A stretch of 64,000 nt of DNA from Paenibacillus alvei DSM 29 (GCF_000293805.1 NZ_AMBZ01000002.1:815001-879000), one strand, 5' to 3'; shown: positions 1 through 11,651, counted from the stretch's first letter. A program made the numbers and translations. The notes: generated by a model not told the origin, from the letters alone.

Positions 1-71
1 ACAAGGAAGCAAAGCTTCCAAACCAAACGATTGCTCGTTGTCAGTTTTGAAAGATCAACTCTTTCAATCTG

Positions 72-188
72 TTTGGTGGCGATGGCGGAGGGGTTCCACA
101 CGTACCCATCCCGAACACGACCGTTAAGCCCTCCAGCGTCGATGGTACTTGGATCGCAGGATCCCGGGAGAGTAGGACGTCGCCAAGC
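72..188 (+). rRNA. rrf: 5S ribosomal RNA, upstream of 23S
   Basis: The sequence from TTTGGTGGCG to GCCAAGC matches the usual 5S length (117 nt), with the conserved CCGAACACG and GAGAGTAGGACG segments and complementary ends. It lies before tRNA-Ile/tRNA-Ala and the 23S gene, whereas the common bacterial order puts 5S after 23S. The short hairpin GAAAG/CTTTC at about 49-67, just before it, resembles 16S-distal spacer sequence, so a 16S gene probably lies just left of the window. Confidence 0.95.
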
Positions 189-231
189 AGAGCATATATT
201 GCTCATATACAGTTCTTGTTGACTGTGATGA

Positions 232-309
<78 letters not shown>

Positions 310-330
310 ATAAACTTTATATCCCAATAT

Positions 331-406
331 GGGGCCATAGCTCAGCTGGGAGAGCGCCTGCCTTGCAAGCAGGAGGTCAGCGGTTCGATCCCGCTTGGCT
401 CCACCA
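331..406 (+). tRNA. tRNA-Ala (TGC)
   Basis: 76-nt cloverleaf with anticodon TGC in the loop TTGCAAG, acceptor GGGGCCA/TGGCTCC and encoded CCA. It lies between tRNA-Ile and the 23S processing stem. Confidence 0.98.
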
Positions 407-425
407 AATAGTTTTACAACATTGT

Positions 426-451
426 ACCTTGAAAACTGAATCGCGAAAGTT
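426..451 (+). other. 5' strand of 23S rRNA processing stem
   Basis: This segment is complementary to 3450-3475 over about 25 positions with a single bulged base, so the two would pair around the 23S gene. Such a stem is the usual substrate for RNase III-type (Mini-III in Bacillus) maturation of pre-23S rRNA. The pairing is seen in the sequence; the enzyme is inferred. Confidence 0.85.
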
Positions 452-505
452 AAGTGTCTTAGAATCATCCTTTTAGTTGATATACGCTCAGCTATGAGCA
501 TACTA

Positions 506-3431
<2,926 letters not shown>

Positions 3432-3449
3432 TATTTGATTCAAAACACG

Positions 3450-3475
3450 AACTTTCGCATTCAGTTTTCAAGGTT
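3450..3475 (+). other. 3' strand of 23S rRNA processing stem
   Basis: Pairs with 426-451 to close the 23S precursor. The match is complete except for one bulged G on the 5' strand. Confidence 0.85.
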
Positions 3476-3481
3476 CAAGCC

Positions 3482-3510
3482 TTGTAATTGTATCATGAAT
3501 CGCGTATAAT
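3482..3510 (+). promoter_or_regulatory. Candidate sigma-A promoter of the eight-tRNA cluster
   Basis: TTGTAA at 3482-3487 and a perfect TATAAT at 3505-3510 are separated by 17 bp. The site lies between the 23S gene and tRNA-Ser, so the tRNAs may be transcribed independently of the rRNA operon as well as by read-through. Confidence 0.7.
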
Positions 3511-3545
3511 ACGGTGGACAAGCGTATTACGCACCTTAACGAATT

Positions 3546-3634
3546 GGAGAGATACCCAAGAGGCCGAAGGGGACGCTTTGCTAAAGCGTTAGGGTGTAAC
3601 AGCCGCGAGGGTTCGAATCCCTCTCTCTCCGCCA
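3546..3634 (+). tRNA. tRNA-Ser (GCT)
   Basis: 89-nt type II tRNA with a long variable arm, anticodon GCT in the loop TTGCTAA, acceptor GGAGAGA/TCTCTCC and encoded GCCA. Confidence 0.96.
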
Positions 3635-3667
3635 GTTATACTCTGGTGATACAATAATTAATAATAT

Positions 3668-3744
3668 GGCGGTGTAGCTCAGCTGGCTAGAGCGTACGGT
3701 TCATACCCGTGAGGTCGTGGGTTCGACTCCCTCCGCCGCTACCA
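3668..3744 (+). tRNA. tRNA-Met (CAT), elongator type
   Basis: 77-nt cloverleaf with anticodon CAT in the loop TTCATAC. The GGCGGTG start resembles the Bacillus elongator tRNA-Met rather than the initiator, which starts CGCGGGG. Confidence 0.93.
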
Positions 3745-3767
3745 TATTACCTTTCTTACAAAAACAT

Positions 3768-3843
3768 GGACGCTTAGCTCAGCTGGGAGAGCATCTGCCT
3801 TACAAGCAGAGGGTCGGCGGTTCGATCCCGTCAGCGTCCACCA
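3768..3843 (+). tRNA. tRNA-Val (TAC)
   Basis: 76-nt cloverleaf with anticodon TAC in the loop TTACAAG, acceptor GGACGCT/AGCGTCC and encoded CCA. Confidence 0.97.
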
Positions 3844-3849
3844 TAATAT

Positions 3850-3925
3850 GCCGGTGTAGCTCAGTTGGTAGAGCGGCTGACTTGTAATCAGTAGGTCGAG
3901 GGTTCGACTCCTTTCGCCGGCACCA
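3850..3925 (+). tRNA. tRNA-Thr (TGT)
   Basis: 76-nt cloverleaf with anticodon TGT in the loop CTTGTAA, acceptor GCCGGTG/CGCCGGC and encoded CCA. It starts only 6 nt after tRNA-Val. Confidence 0.97.
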
Positions 3926-3938
3926 TTTTAACCATCCT

Positions 3939-4015
3939 GGAGCTGTGGTGTAGAGGCCTAACATGCCTGCCTGTCACGCAGGAGACCGCGGGTTCGAATC
4001 CCGTCAGCTCCGCCA
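3939..4015 (+). tRNA. tRNA-Asp (GTC)
   Basis: 77-nt cloverleaf with anticodon GTC in the loop CTGTCAC, acceptor GGAGCTG/CAGCTCC and encoded CCA. Confidence 0.97.
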
Positions 4016-4029
4016 TTTTTATCTCAAGT

Positions 4030-4058
4030 AAAAGTGGAGGTCAACCCCCACTTTTTTT
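4030..4058 (+). terminator. Terminator inside the tRNA cluster
   Basis: AAAAGTGG and CCACTTTT pair around a roughly 10-nt loop, followed by a run of T. It separates tRNA-Asp from tRNA-Phe and could lower expression of the last three tRNAs. Confidence 0.75.
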
Positions 4059-4068
4059 AATTGAATAT

Positions 4069-4144
4069 GGCTCGGTAGCTCAGTTGGTAGAGCAAAGGAC
4101 TGAAAATCCTTGTGTCGGCGGTTCGATTCCGTCCCGAGCCACCA
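4069..4144 (+). tRNA. tRNA-Phe (GAA)
   Basis: 76-nt cloverleaf with anticodon GAA in the loop CTGAAAA, acceptor GGCTCGG/CCGAGCC and encoded CCA. Confidence 0.97.
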
Positions 4145-4153
4145 TTGCAAAAT

Positions 4154-4239
4154 GGAGGATTAGCGAAGTGGCCAAACGCAGCAGACTGTAAATCTGTTCC
4201 CGTCCGGGTTCGGTGGTTCGAATCCATCATCCTCCACCA
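4154..4239 (+). tRNA. tRNA-Tyr (GTA)
   Basis: 86-nt type II tRNA with a long variable arm, anticodon GTA in the loop CTGTAAA, acceptor GGAGGAT/ATCCTCC and encoded CCA. Confidence 0.96.
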
Positions 4240-4244
4240 TTTGC

Positions 4245-4320
4245 GAGCCATTAGCTCAGTTGGTAGAGCACCTGACTTTTAATCAGGGTGTCGAAGGTTC
4301 GAGTCCTTCATGGCTCACCA
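4245..4320 (+). tRNA. tRNA-Lys (TTT)
   Basis: 76-nt cloverleaf with anticodon TTT in the loop CTTTTAA, acceptor GAGCCAT/ATGGCTC and encoded CCA. It is the last tRNA of the cluster. Confidence 0.97.
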
Positions 4321-4335
4321 GTTTTTTCAATCGAT

Positions 4336-4359
4336 CTCAGCGAAAGCTGAGGTTTTTTT
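4336..4359 (+). terminator. Terminator of the rRNA/tRNA transcription unit
   Basis: CTCAGC and GCTGAG pair around a stable GAAA tetraloop, followed by seven T. It lies 15 nt after tRNA-Lys. Confidence 0.92.
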
Positions 4360-4397
4360 GTATGTTCACGTATATTTTACATGAAGGTGAATATAGC

Positions 4398-4583
4398 ATG
4401 ATGAAATGGTTAATACGAGCGGTCGTGTTTGTAGCGACAGTTTTTATCGGGTTTGGTATTGCTAAATGGTTTGACGCAATCGGTAAGCCATGGACGGCTG
4501 GTATTATTTATGGTTGCAGCATAGTTACCGTTTCAATCGCAGATCATTTGATTCGCATAAGGCAAGAGAAACAGTCTGCCTAA
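4398..4583 (+). CDS. Small two-helix membrane protein of unknown function
   Basis: A 61-residue protein. The start at 4398 (or the adjacent ATG at 4401) was chosen because GAAGGTGA sits at the right distance upstream; a longer frame to the left runs through tRNA-Lys and is not credible. Residues about 4-22 (LIRAVVFVATVFIGFGIA) and 33-51 form two likely membrane helices, with a basic C-terminus RIRQEKQSA. No recognised family. It lies just after the tRNA terminator and ends 117 nt before the start of a regulator gene. Confidence 0.6.
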   Translation: MMKWLIRAVVFVATVFIGFGIAKWFDAIGKPWTAGIIYGCSIVTVSIADHLIRIRQEKQSA

Positions 4584-4700
4584 TAGCACATAAAGCATAG
4601 TCGCTACATAGATACCGGTTGGGGCAGCCTAATCGGTTTTTTTGCATCTTGATATGGTACAATGGAAGTAATTTATGCTGGACGAAATGGGTTGAGAGCG

Positions 4701-5822
4701 ATGATGGATAAGCAAGCATTGCAACTGCAGATCGAGCGACTAACGGGTATGCGCTTAGAGTCGTTACACATTCCAACGGCACAGTGGGAAGAGTGGGTAT
4801 CAACAGCGGTGGAAGAGAAGGATAATTTACCGTCATCCCCCCTTGCGATGGTAAAGCGAGATGGTCAATGGTTTCTATTATGGAAGCCTGGCAAAACGAC
4901 AACAGAGGTTATGAAGCTGGATGGCAGCACATTATCAGCGCAAGATCTCCAATGGCTTGGGCTTGTTCTATGGATGCAGCATCAGTCGAAACCTGCAATG
5001 AATAGTGCACATGTAACGGATGAGCAGCAGGCCTATCTTATAAGTCAATGGATTATTGAGCATATGAAGGATGGCGATACGACCGCGGAAATTCCGGATT
5101 CCTTCTCATGGAAAACAAAAATGTTTACGCAGAGTGTACCCTTTCTGTTGGTGGCAGAGCATGCTCATCGGGAGAATCCGGGATACAAGCATTTATATAA
5201 GCTGCTTAAATCCTACTTTGGTGGGGACTTAATTTTGCTACCTTTATCGGACAAGGAATGGCTTATTTTATGCCCAGAGCAGCTGATTCAAGTCAGTGAA
5301 GCAGACGAAGATGTGGAATCCAAGGAAACGATGGAGGAACAGCTAACTTCATTCTGTCTAGGGCTGTATGAGCTACTAGCGAGTGAATGGGTAGGGGATA
5401 GTCAGTTATCAATTGGTTATCCATTTGCTCCAGTGAAGGGAATGCCATCGGTTGTAAGCCAGCTCAGAGAGACGATGTATTTGGGACGTACCTTTCATGT
5501 CACTGACAACATCCATCTTCCTTGGGAGCTGCATTTAGAACGGCTTGTTAACAGTATACCGGATGGGGTGCGCAAGCAGTTCCTTCAGCGGGTCGTAACA
5601 AAGGCCGACAGCTTTAATGATCCGGAGACTTTGTCAACTTTAGATACGTTCTTTCAGCATGATTGTAGTGTTAGCGAAACGGCAAAACGTCTCTATATTC
5701 ATCGCAATACGCTATTATACCGATTAGATAAAATTAAGCATGAGACGGGGTTGGATGTTCGTCAGTTTACGGATGCTGTGTTGGTAAAACTCATATTGCT
5801 ATTGTACAAAGTAACAAAATAG
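4701..5822 (+). CDS. PucR/CdaR-type helix-turn-helix regulator
   Basis: A 373-residue protein whose C-terminal about 60 residues carry the PucR/CdaR-type HTH seen in sugar-diacid and purine regulators: DTFFQHDCSVSETAKRLY followed by IHRNTLLYRLDKI. The rest is a large sensor-like region with no metal or kinase motif that I recognise; no membrane segment is evident. The start at ATG 4701 is preferred over ATG 4662, because the earlier ATG overlaps a likely -10 box (TACAAT at 4657-4662). The RBS is weak. The gene ends 111 nt before msmX and points the same way, so it may control the ATPase gene or sugar uptake. That role is inference; the inducer is unknown. Confidence 0.8.
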   Translation: MMDKQALQLQIERLTGMRLESLHIPTAQWEEWVSTAVEEKDNLPSSPLAMVKRDGQWFLLWKPGKTTTEVMKLDGSTLSAQDLQWLGLVLWMQHQSKPAMNSAHVTDEQQAYLISQWIIEHMKDGDTTAEIPDSFSWKTKMFTQSVPFLLVAEHAHRENPGYKHLYKLLKSYFGGDLILLPLSDKEWLILCPEQLIQVSEADEDVESKETMEEQLTSFCLGLYELLASEWVGDSQLSIGYPFAPVKGMPSVVSQLRETMYLGRTFHVTDNIHLPWELHLERLVNSIPDGVRKQFLQRVVTKADSFNDPETLSTLDTFFQHDCSVSETAKRLYIHRNTLLYRLDKIKHETGLDVRQFTDAVLVKLILLLYKVTK

Positions 5823-5890
5823 GACATTCATTTTTGTGCAGATTGTGTATAGTTATTTGTACAGGGTTCCGGTAAGATAAATGTATCGAA

Positions 5891-5904
5891 AGTAACCGAT
5901 TACA
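5891..5904 (-). promoter_or_regulatory. cre-like CcpA site in the msmX leader
   Basis: Read on the minus strand the site is TGTAATCGGTTACT, which fits the Bacillus cre consensus TGWAANCGNTNWCA at 13 of 14 positions. It lies 30 nt before the msmX start codon, where CcpA binding would block transcription. Binding is inferred from the match only. Confidence 0.6.
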
Positions 5905-5933
5905 TTTTATCTAACTATAAGGGGGAAACGCAC

Positions 5934-7055
5934 ATGGCAGGCGTACGTTTAGAACATATTTTCAAGAAGTATCCGGGTGCAGAAAATCCAACAGTTAAGG
6001 ATGTTAACCTGGACATTCAAGACAAAGAGTTCCTCGTATTGGTAGGCCCATCTGGTTGCGGTAAGTCGACAACACTGCGTATGATCGCAGGTCTTGAAGA
6101 AATCTCTGAAGGTAAATTGTTCATTGGCGATCGCCTTGTGAATGACGTTGCTCCTAAAGATCGCGATATCGCGATGGTTTTCCAATCTTACGCTTTGTAT
6201 CCACACATGAACGTGTATCAAAATATGGCGTTCGGTTTGAAATTACGTAAGTTCAAAAAAGAAGATATCGACAAGCGTGTTCGTGAAGCAGCTCGCATCT
6301 TGGACATCGAGCATTTGCTTGACCGCAAGCCTAAGGCTTTGTCCGGTGGTCAGCGTCAACGTGTTGCCTTGGGTCGTGCGATCGTTCGTGAACCACAAGT
6401 ATTCTTGATGGACGAACCACTTTCTAACTTGGATGCAAAATTGCGTGGTCAAATGCGCGCGGAAATTTCCAAGCTTGCTAAGCGTTTGCAAACCACTGTT
6501 ATTTACGTAACGCATGACCAAATCGAAGCAATGACAATGGGTGACCGTATCGTTGTTATGAAAGATGGTATCATTCAACAAGCAGCTTCCCCAGACGTAT
6601 TGTACAATCATCCGGTTAATATGTTCGTTGCAGGTTTCATCGGTTCCCCAACAATGAACTTCATTACAGGTTTATTATCCGAAGAAGGCGGCAACTTCCG
6701 CTTCAAGGCAACTGGCTTGGATGTAGCAGTTCCTGCAGGTCGTGCACAAATCTTGAAAGAAAAAGGATATGTGGGCAAAGAGGTTATTCTCGGCGTGCGT
6801 TCCGAAGATATCCATGAAGAGCCTGTATTCTTGGAAGCTTCCCCTAACAGCATCTTCACTGCGGCTATCGAAGTTACAGAGAACATGGGTCATGAAATGT
6901 TCTTGTACTTGACAGGTGTAGGCAAGGAAACGGTTATCGCTCGCGTAGACGGACGTTCTAACGCGAAAGAAGGCCAAAACGTGAAGCTTGCTATCGACAT
7001 GAACAAAATCCATATTTTCGACAAAGATTCCGAGTTGAACTTGTTCGAGAACTAA
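5934..7055 (+). CDS. msmX: Multi-sugar ABC transporter ATPase (MsmX/UgpC type)
   Basis: A 373-residue ABC ATPase of the carbohydrate-uptake CUT1 class. Walker [10 protein letters not shown] lies near residues 38-46, the Q-loop at [11 protein letters not shown], signature [14 protein letters not shown] near 136, Walker [15 protein letters not shown] and the switch His in [11 protein letters not shown]. The C-terminal about 130 residues form the MalK-like OB-fold regulatory domain. The gene stands alone without permeases, as msmX does in Bacillus, where one ATPase energises several sugar importers; the ATPase-less permease operon at 37.7-41.3 kb is a natural partner (inference). The start at 5934 follows AAGGGGGAAACGCAC. 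Codon use is strongly biased, suggesting high expression. A cre-like site precedes it. Confidence 0.95.
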   Translation: MAGVRLEHIFKKYPGAENPTVKDVNLDIQDKEFLVLVGPSGCGKSTTLRMIAGLEEISEGKLFIGDRLVNDVAPKDRDIAMVFQSYALYPHMNVYQNMAFGLKLRKFKKEDIDKRVREAARILDIEHLLDRKPKALSGGQRQRVALGRAIVREPQVFLMDEPLSNLDAKLRGQMRAEISKLAKRLQTTVIYVTHDQIEAMTMGDRIVVMKDGIIQQAASPDVLYNHPVNMFVAGFIGSPTMNFITGLLSEEGGNFRFKATGLDVAVPAGRAQILKEKGYVGKEVILGVRSEDIHEEPVFLEASPNSIFTAAIEVTENMGHEMFLYLTGVGKETVIARVDGRSNAKEGQNVKLAIDMNKIHIFDKDSELNLFEN

Positions 7056-7067
7056 TTCAATATAAAA

Positions 7068-7100
7068 TAAAAAGGCTGGTCCCTTGGGGCCAGCCTTTTT
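7068..7100. terminator. Bidirectional terminator between msmX and chitinase gene
   Basis: AAAAAGGCTGG and CCAGCCTTTTT are perfectly complementary around a 10-nt loop, with A and T tracts on both flanks. It can end msmX and also transcripts from the convergent chitinase gene, whose stop codon is about 240 nt away; nothing else was seen in that spacer. Confidence 0.93.
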
Positions 7101-7337
7101 ATCTCTTCCATTTCCCACGGAGTCTTTATTTCAACCTTTTAATGACTTTTTGAAAGGCAGTTATGAACTTCATATACCATATATATCCCGATACAGTTTT
7201 AATTTGATAGATGTGTAGCCTTAACAAGAATGTTATAAGAGAGAAAATGGCCGCATCGAACTTTTCCAAGTTCAATCGGTTATACTTTTGGACAGTTGAG
7301 TGAAATCTATTTTACTGATACAGATTCGGAATTTCCC

Positions 7338-9161
7338 TTATTGCTGCAATCCATTCAGTGAGGTACGGACAGGTTGCGAGAAGCTGTTGCCACTTGCTTG
7401 ATCCCAGTTGATAGACCATGTCATGACTCCACGGAAGCCGCGGTAACCGGATGACTTGATTAGCTGATAGGATCCTCCATAAGAAGTGCCTTTAACGAGA
7501 TATTGTAATGCCTTATCAATATTTGCTGGAGAGGTATAGCCTCCGCTTGCTGCAGCTGGAGCAGCCGGCAAGCCAATCGCGACTTGATCTTCGCGCAGTG
7601 CAGGGAAGCGGTTTGCAGCGTTGCCATTGACCGGGAAGCCCTGCAGCAGCATTTCGGCCATGGCAACTTGGAAGTCGGCCGTGCCTTGACTATAGGATCG
7701 TCCATCTAATGCGGTGATAGAGCCCGTATTGTAATGTTGAACATGCAGAATATTCAAGCGATCCTTGAACGCATAAATTACTGGCAGATAGGCTCCCCAT
7801 GGCCCGCCATATGCGACCATGCCTCCTTGTACATACGCGGTTTCTGGTGCCATTGTCAGCATGAAGTCTGTAGGTTTGTTTGACAGGATGGAATGAATTG
7901 CGCTAATCAGATTGACGATTTTCGGTGTTGTTGGGTTTTTAAAATCAGTGTCGGCACCGGTTAAGGCCAATGAGCTTCCTTCCAGATCGATATCCATCCC
8001 GTTGAAGCCGTATTCCTGAATAAGATCGTTCATGGAGCGGACGAAATTATCTCTAGCTGTTACAGAGGTAAGCTCGACGGTGCCGTTTGCTCCGCCGATG
8101 GAGATGAGTACCTTCTTCCCTTGCGATTGGAGCAGGGCGATATCAGCCTTGAATTGTTCTTTCGTTGCGTTGTATGGCGTGAAGGCCATTGTTGCCCTAT
8201 CGCTGATAGGCTCAGCGAATGCCACTTGAATAATATCGTAGCGTGAGGATATATCCTTTAATCGAATATTGGATGATCCGTTGTCGAAGTTGTGCCAGTA
8301 TCCGATTAATTGCTTCGAACTGGAGCCAATCGGAACTTGAGGTGTGTCGGCCGTAAGGACATTGCTATCCGCAGAGCGATTGCCAGCAGTGTCGAATGCA
8401 CGAACGAAAATGGTATAGGAAGTTGCGGCATTCAGTCCCGTCAAGGTGTAAGTCGTGTTGGTTGTGAAAGCAGCGTCAGAACCATTAAGCAGGATATCGT
8501 ATCCCGCAACGCCGATATTGTCTGTGGATGAATTCCACGCTATCGTTAAGCTGGTTGGGGTAGCTGACAGTAGTTGCAATCCGGTAGGAGCTGTAGGCGG
8601 ATCAGTATCGACAGGCGCGGCGTTCGTACGAACGACAAGGCTGCTGCTTGGTGTGGATCGGTTGCCTGCTGCATCCAGAGCGGTGACGGTGAATGAATAA
8701 GAAGTGTTAGGAGTTAGAGCTTTGACAGTGAATGAAGTGGAATTCGTTGATCCTGCAAGCTGTGAACCATTGTATACTTCATAGGATACAACGCCGATGT
8801 TATCCGTAGCTGCATTCCATATTAATGCGATCTCGGCAGTGCCAATCAAATCTGCGCGCAGGTTAGTTGGAGCTGTAGGAGGTGTGGTGTCGCCGGGATC
8901 ATCAGCTGACAGCTTCCATAACGCAGGTACATTTGGCGGCTCCCAACCAGTAAGAGAGGTATGAGCTTGGAGGCAAGCATATGTCTTCCCACTGTAGGAG
9001 ACGAGATCTCCGGACTTGTATGCGGTGCTCGGCGACCATGGAGCAGCTGCTCCGAGTACTGTGGAAGGAAAGATCGACAGCAAGAGGACGAATACAAGAG
9101 CAAGGGCTGCAAACGATCTTGGAAGCGGATTCATTACCAATCGTAACGGACTTCGATTCAT
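7338..9161 (-). CDS. Secreted GH18 chitinase with CBM5/12 and two FnIII domains
   Basis: A 607-residue secreted enzyme that hydrolyses chitin. Order: signal peptide (residues 1 to about 38, ending near STVLGAAA); a chitin-binding CBM5/12 module with WSPSTAYKSGDLVSY and a conserved WEPP (about 41-86); two fibronectin III modules, each opening DTDPPTAPTGL-like (about 92-180 and 185-275); and a GH18 catalytic domain from about 285, with SIGGANG and the catalytic DIDLE at about 390-394, whose final Glu is the acid/base. The start was set at ATG 9161 because GGAGG lies just upstream and the signal peptide then begins with NRSPLR; a frame 20 codons longer exists but lacks these supports. Architecture resembles ChiD-like Bacillus/Paenibacillus chitinases. 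It is transcribed divergently from hprK. Confidence 0.95.
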   Translation of the reverse strand: MNRSPLRLVMNPLPRSFAALALVFVLLLSIFPSTVLGAAAPWSPSTAYKSGDLVSYSGKTYACLQAHTSLTGWEPPNVPALWKLSADDPGDTTPPTAPTNLRADLIGTAEIALIWNAATDNIGVVSYEVYNGSQLAGSTNSTSFTVKALTPNTSYSFTVTALDAAGNRSTPSSSLVVRTNAAPVDTDPPTAPTGLQLLSATPTSLTIAWNSSTDNIGVAGYDILLNGSDAAFTTNTTYTLTGLNAATSYTIFVRAFDTAGNRSADSNVLTADTPQVPIGSSSKQLIGYWHNFDNGSSNIRLKDISSRYDIIQVAFAEPISDRATMAFTPYNATKEQFKADIALLQSQGKKVLISIGGANGTVELTSVTARDNFVRSMNDLIQEYGFNGMDIDLEGSSLALTGADTDFKNPTTPKIVNLISAIHSILSNKPTDFMLTMAPETAYVQGGMVAYGGPWGAYLPVIYAFKDRLNILHVQHYNTGSITALDGRSYSQGTADFQVAMAEMLLQGFPVNGNAANRFPALREDQVAIGLPAAPAAASGGYTSPANIDKALQYLVKGTSYGGSYQLIKSSGYRGFRGVMTWSINWDQASGNSFSQPVRTSLNGLQQ

Positions 9162-9544
9162 GAGAATGCCTCCTTCGTTCAAAGATAAGGGATGGACAGA
9201 TGGGTCTGACAGGGAAGTCATTATAGGTGAGGATCGGATTCCTACATTTAACGGGTTTTATGATTCGCAGTAACGAAGGGTGAGGAATCCGGATAAATAT
9301 CATCCACCTCCTTTTCCGTAAGTAATTTGAAATATTCGTGAAAATTAGGGGATTTTCCTGCTTCCCCTCAACTAAATATAGAAATATTCTCTTTGATTAT
9401 TCCGTTGTTGTGTTTACGAGGTGAGGTACGTTGAAAAAAGCGAGCTTTTCCTATACGATGAATACAAAGAGATACGGCATTATTAGCATCATAACAGGAC
9501 GTAAGCGATTGTGAGCAATGCCGGAGACGAAGGAGTGAACGACG
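9162..9544. other. Divergent intergenic region, chitinase / hprK
   Basis: 383 nt holding the start regions of both genes. On the minus strand a strong AAAAGGAGGTGG lies immediately before an ATG at 9303, heading into the chitinase leader in another frame; this is discussed as an observation. I found no convincing cre, riboswitch or terminator here. Confidence 0.5.
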
Positions 9545-10483
9545 ATGGCCAAAAAGGTAAAGGTCTCCGAAATGGTGGAGCAGTTCCACCTGGAGGTTTT
9601 GGCTGGCGATACAGGCTTGAAGCGGACAATTACTGTTGATGATTTGCATCGACCGGGGCTTGAGATGGCCGGATATTTTGAATATCACCCGAAGGAACGT
9701 GTACAGCTGCTCGGCAAGACGGAGCTTGCTTTCTTCGAGATGCTCTCCCCAGAAACGAAGCGTGAACGGATGCAATTGTTCTGTTCGGAAGAGATGCCCT
9801 GCATTATCGTAACAAGAGGACTCGATGTTCCGCAGGAGATTATCGACGTATGCCAAGAGCAGGGAGTGCCCTTGCTGCGCTCACGCATCGCAACAACGAT
9901 TCTGTCTAGCCGCATTACGAGCTTCCTGGAGAAGAAGCTGGCACCAACGGCAACCATTCATGGCGTATTGGTCGATGTATATGGTGTCGGAATGCTTATT
10001 ACTGGCGGCAGCGGGATTGGTAAGAGTGAGACTGCATTAGAACTGGTTAAGCGCGGACATCGTCTAGTAGCGGATGACGCAGTAGAAATCCGTCAAACTT
10101 CTGACAATGTACTGCACGGTTCGGCACCAGAGCTTATTCGCCATCTGCTTGAAATTCGCGGCATCGGTATCATTAACGTTATGACATTGTTCGGGGCAGG
10201 TGCCATTCGTAACAATAAGCGAATCAGCGTGGTCATTTCATTGGAGAATTGGCAACAAGATAAGCAATATGATCGTTTAGGCATTGATGAGGAGACAACC
10301 AGAATTATTGACACGGATGTTCCACTCGTTACGGTACCGGTTCGTCCAGGCCGGAACTTGGCCGTTATTATTGAAGTGGCAGCCATGAACTATCGTCTCA
10401 AGCGTATGGGTTACAATGCGGCATTGCAGTTTACGAACAAGCTGACAGAAACGATTGCCGAGGATATGGATGATTTTGATTGA
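9545..10483 (+). CDS. hprK: HPr kinase/phosphorylase
   Basis: A 312-residue bifunctional enzyme that phosphorylates Ser46 of HPr/Crh with ATP or PPi and reverses the reaction, setting carbon catabolite repression in Firmicutes. The N-terminal domain (about 1-130) precedes a C-terminal kinase domain with the P-loop [10 protein letters not shown] near residue 154 and the HprK-specific segment [19 protein letters not shown] near 205-223. Length matches the family (about 310). The start at 9545 follows GAAGGAGTGAACGACG. It heads the hprK-lgt-ppaX-acetyltransferase operon, the same order as in B. subtilis; its substrate is likely the HPr-family protein encoded at 30867. Confidence 0.97.
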   Translation: MAKKVKVSEMVEQFHLEVLAGDTGLKRTITVDDLHRPGLEMAGYFEYHPKERVQLLGKTELAFFEMLSPETKRERMQLFCSEEMPCIIVTRGLDVPQEIIDVCQEQGVPLLRSRIATTILSSRITSFLEKKLAPTATIHGVLVDVYGVGMLITGGSGIGKSETALELVKRGHRLVADDAVEIRQTSDNVLHGSAPELIRHLLEIRGIGIINVMTLFGAGAIRNNKRISVVISLENWQQDKQYDRLGIDEETTRIIDTDVPLVTVPVRPGRNLAVIIEVAAMNYRLKRMGYNAALQFTNKLTETIAEDMDDFD

Positions 10484-10521
10484 TCATAAGCGTAACCTAT
10501 ATACATGAAGGAGTGTAAAGC

Positions 10522-11646
10522 ATGGCAACAATGCTGCTAGATCCGATAGCGATTCAGCTAGGGCCGCTGAAGGTGCATTGGTACGGGATTATATTAGGTA
10601 CCGCTGCATTGGTTGGTCTGCTGCTCGCAATGCGGGAAGGAAAGAGATTCGGCATATCCCAGGACTTCTTTATGGATTTGCTATTGTTCGGTGTGCCTTC
10701 TGCTTTGATAGGGGCGCGTGCATATTATGTGGCGTTTAAGTGGGATGAATATAAAGACAATTGGGTAGATGTCTTTAAAATATGGAATGGGGGCATTGCC
10801 ATCTATGGTGCCCTAATTGGTGCAGTTATCTGTGCGATGATTTATGTCCGCAAGAAGGGCTATTCGTTTTGGCGGATTGCGGATATCTGTGCACCCGGGC
10901 TTCTAATTGGACAGGCTATCGGACGCTGGGGCAACTATGTGAACCAAGAAGCATATGGCGGGCCGATTGAGGAAGCGTTTTTGCGCAACACCTTGCATCT
11001 TCCTGATTTCATTGTGAATCAAATGAACGTTCAAGGTATATTCCACCACCCAACCTTCTTATATGAATCGCTGTGGAGCTTCACAGGAGTGCTGCTGCTA
11101 TTCGGCTTCCGCCGTCTACGCAATGTGCGCAGCGGTGAAGTATTCATCAGTTATCTAATCTGGTATTCGATTGGGCGGTTCTTTATTGAGGGACTGCGTA
11201 CGGATAGCTTGGCGTACCAAGGATCAGACTGGGTAGTATCATTGATTGATGGACTGTGGTCTCCAATGACAGTTGTATTCGAGCCAGGCTATTTAGATCC
11301 TGCATATGGCAATGTACGCATCTCGCAGTTGCTTGCCATCTTCTTAATTGTAGCGGGCGTTATTCTTATTATCGCTCGTCGTATGACAGGTGCTGCGCGA
11401 GTTCCTTATAATTCGCCGATGACTTCCGCGATTCGTGTAGAGGCAGGTACAGATGCTACCGGGAGTTTGCCCCAAGTGGAGGCACCTGTTCAGAAGACCA
11501 TGGCAGTCGAAAATGTAAAGAACGAAGAAGTATCTGTGGAAGAAGCAGCGGAGAGCATGCAGGGCTCACCGGACTCTTCTGAATTGGAAGTAGCGGATAA
11601 AGGGACAGATAACAAACAACTAGATCATGATAGCAAGAAGGAGTAG
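10522..11646 (+). CDS. lgt: Prolipoprotein diacylglyceryl transferase
   Basis: A 374-residue integral membrane enzyme that transfers diacylglycerol from phosphatidylglycerol to the lipobox Cys of prolipoproteins. Multiple membrane helices, the Lgt signature GRWGNYVNQEAYG near residue 135 and a conserved HPTFLYES segment are visible. The family is usually about 260-290 residues; here the last helix (SQLLAIFLIVAGVILII) is followed by a roughly 85-residue acidic, low-complexity tail rich in Glu, Ser and Asp. Start 10522 follows GAAGGAGTG. The stop lies 5 nt before ppaX, whose RBS is inside the lgt end. The predicted lipoproteins at 35443 and 39743 would be substrates. Confidence 0.96.
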   Translation: MATMLLDPIAIQLGPLKVHWYGIILGTAALVGLLLAMREGKRFGISQDFFMDLLLFGVPSALIGARAYYVAFKWDEYKDNWVDVFKIWNGGIAIYGALIGAVICAMIYVRKKGYSFWRIADICAPGLLIGQAIGRWGNYVNQEAYGGPIEEAFLRNTLHLPDFIVNQMNVQGIFHHPTFLYESLWSFTGVLLLFGFRRLRNVRSGEVFISYLIWYSIGRFFIEGLRTDSLAYQGSDWVVSLIDGLWSPMTVVFEPGYLDPAYGNVRISQLLAIFLIVAGVILIIARRMTGAARVPYNSPMTSAIRVEAGTDATGSLPQVEAPVQKTMAVENVKNEEVSVEEAAESMQGSPDSSELEVADKGTDNKQLDHDSKKE

Positions 11647-11651
11647 TATAA

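Noticed and set aside
4057-4251. Minus-strand ORF with MMDSNHRTRTGTDLQSAAFG over the tRNA cluster
   Set aside because: Antisense of tRNA-Phe and tRNA-Tyr T-arms; a classic annotation artefact.
4260-4397. Upstream extension of the small membrane protein through tRNA-Lys
   Set aside because: It would make tRNA and terminator sequence coding; an RBS-supported ATG lies at 4398.
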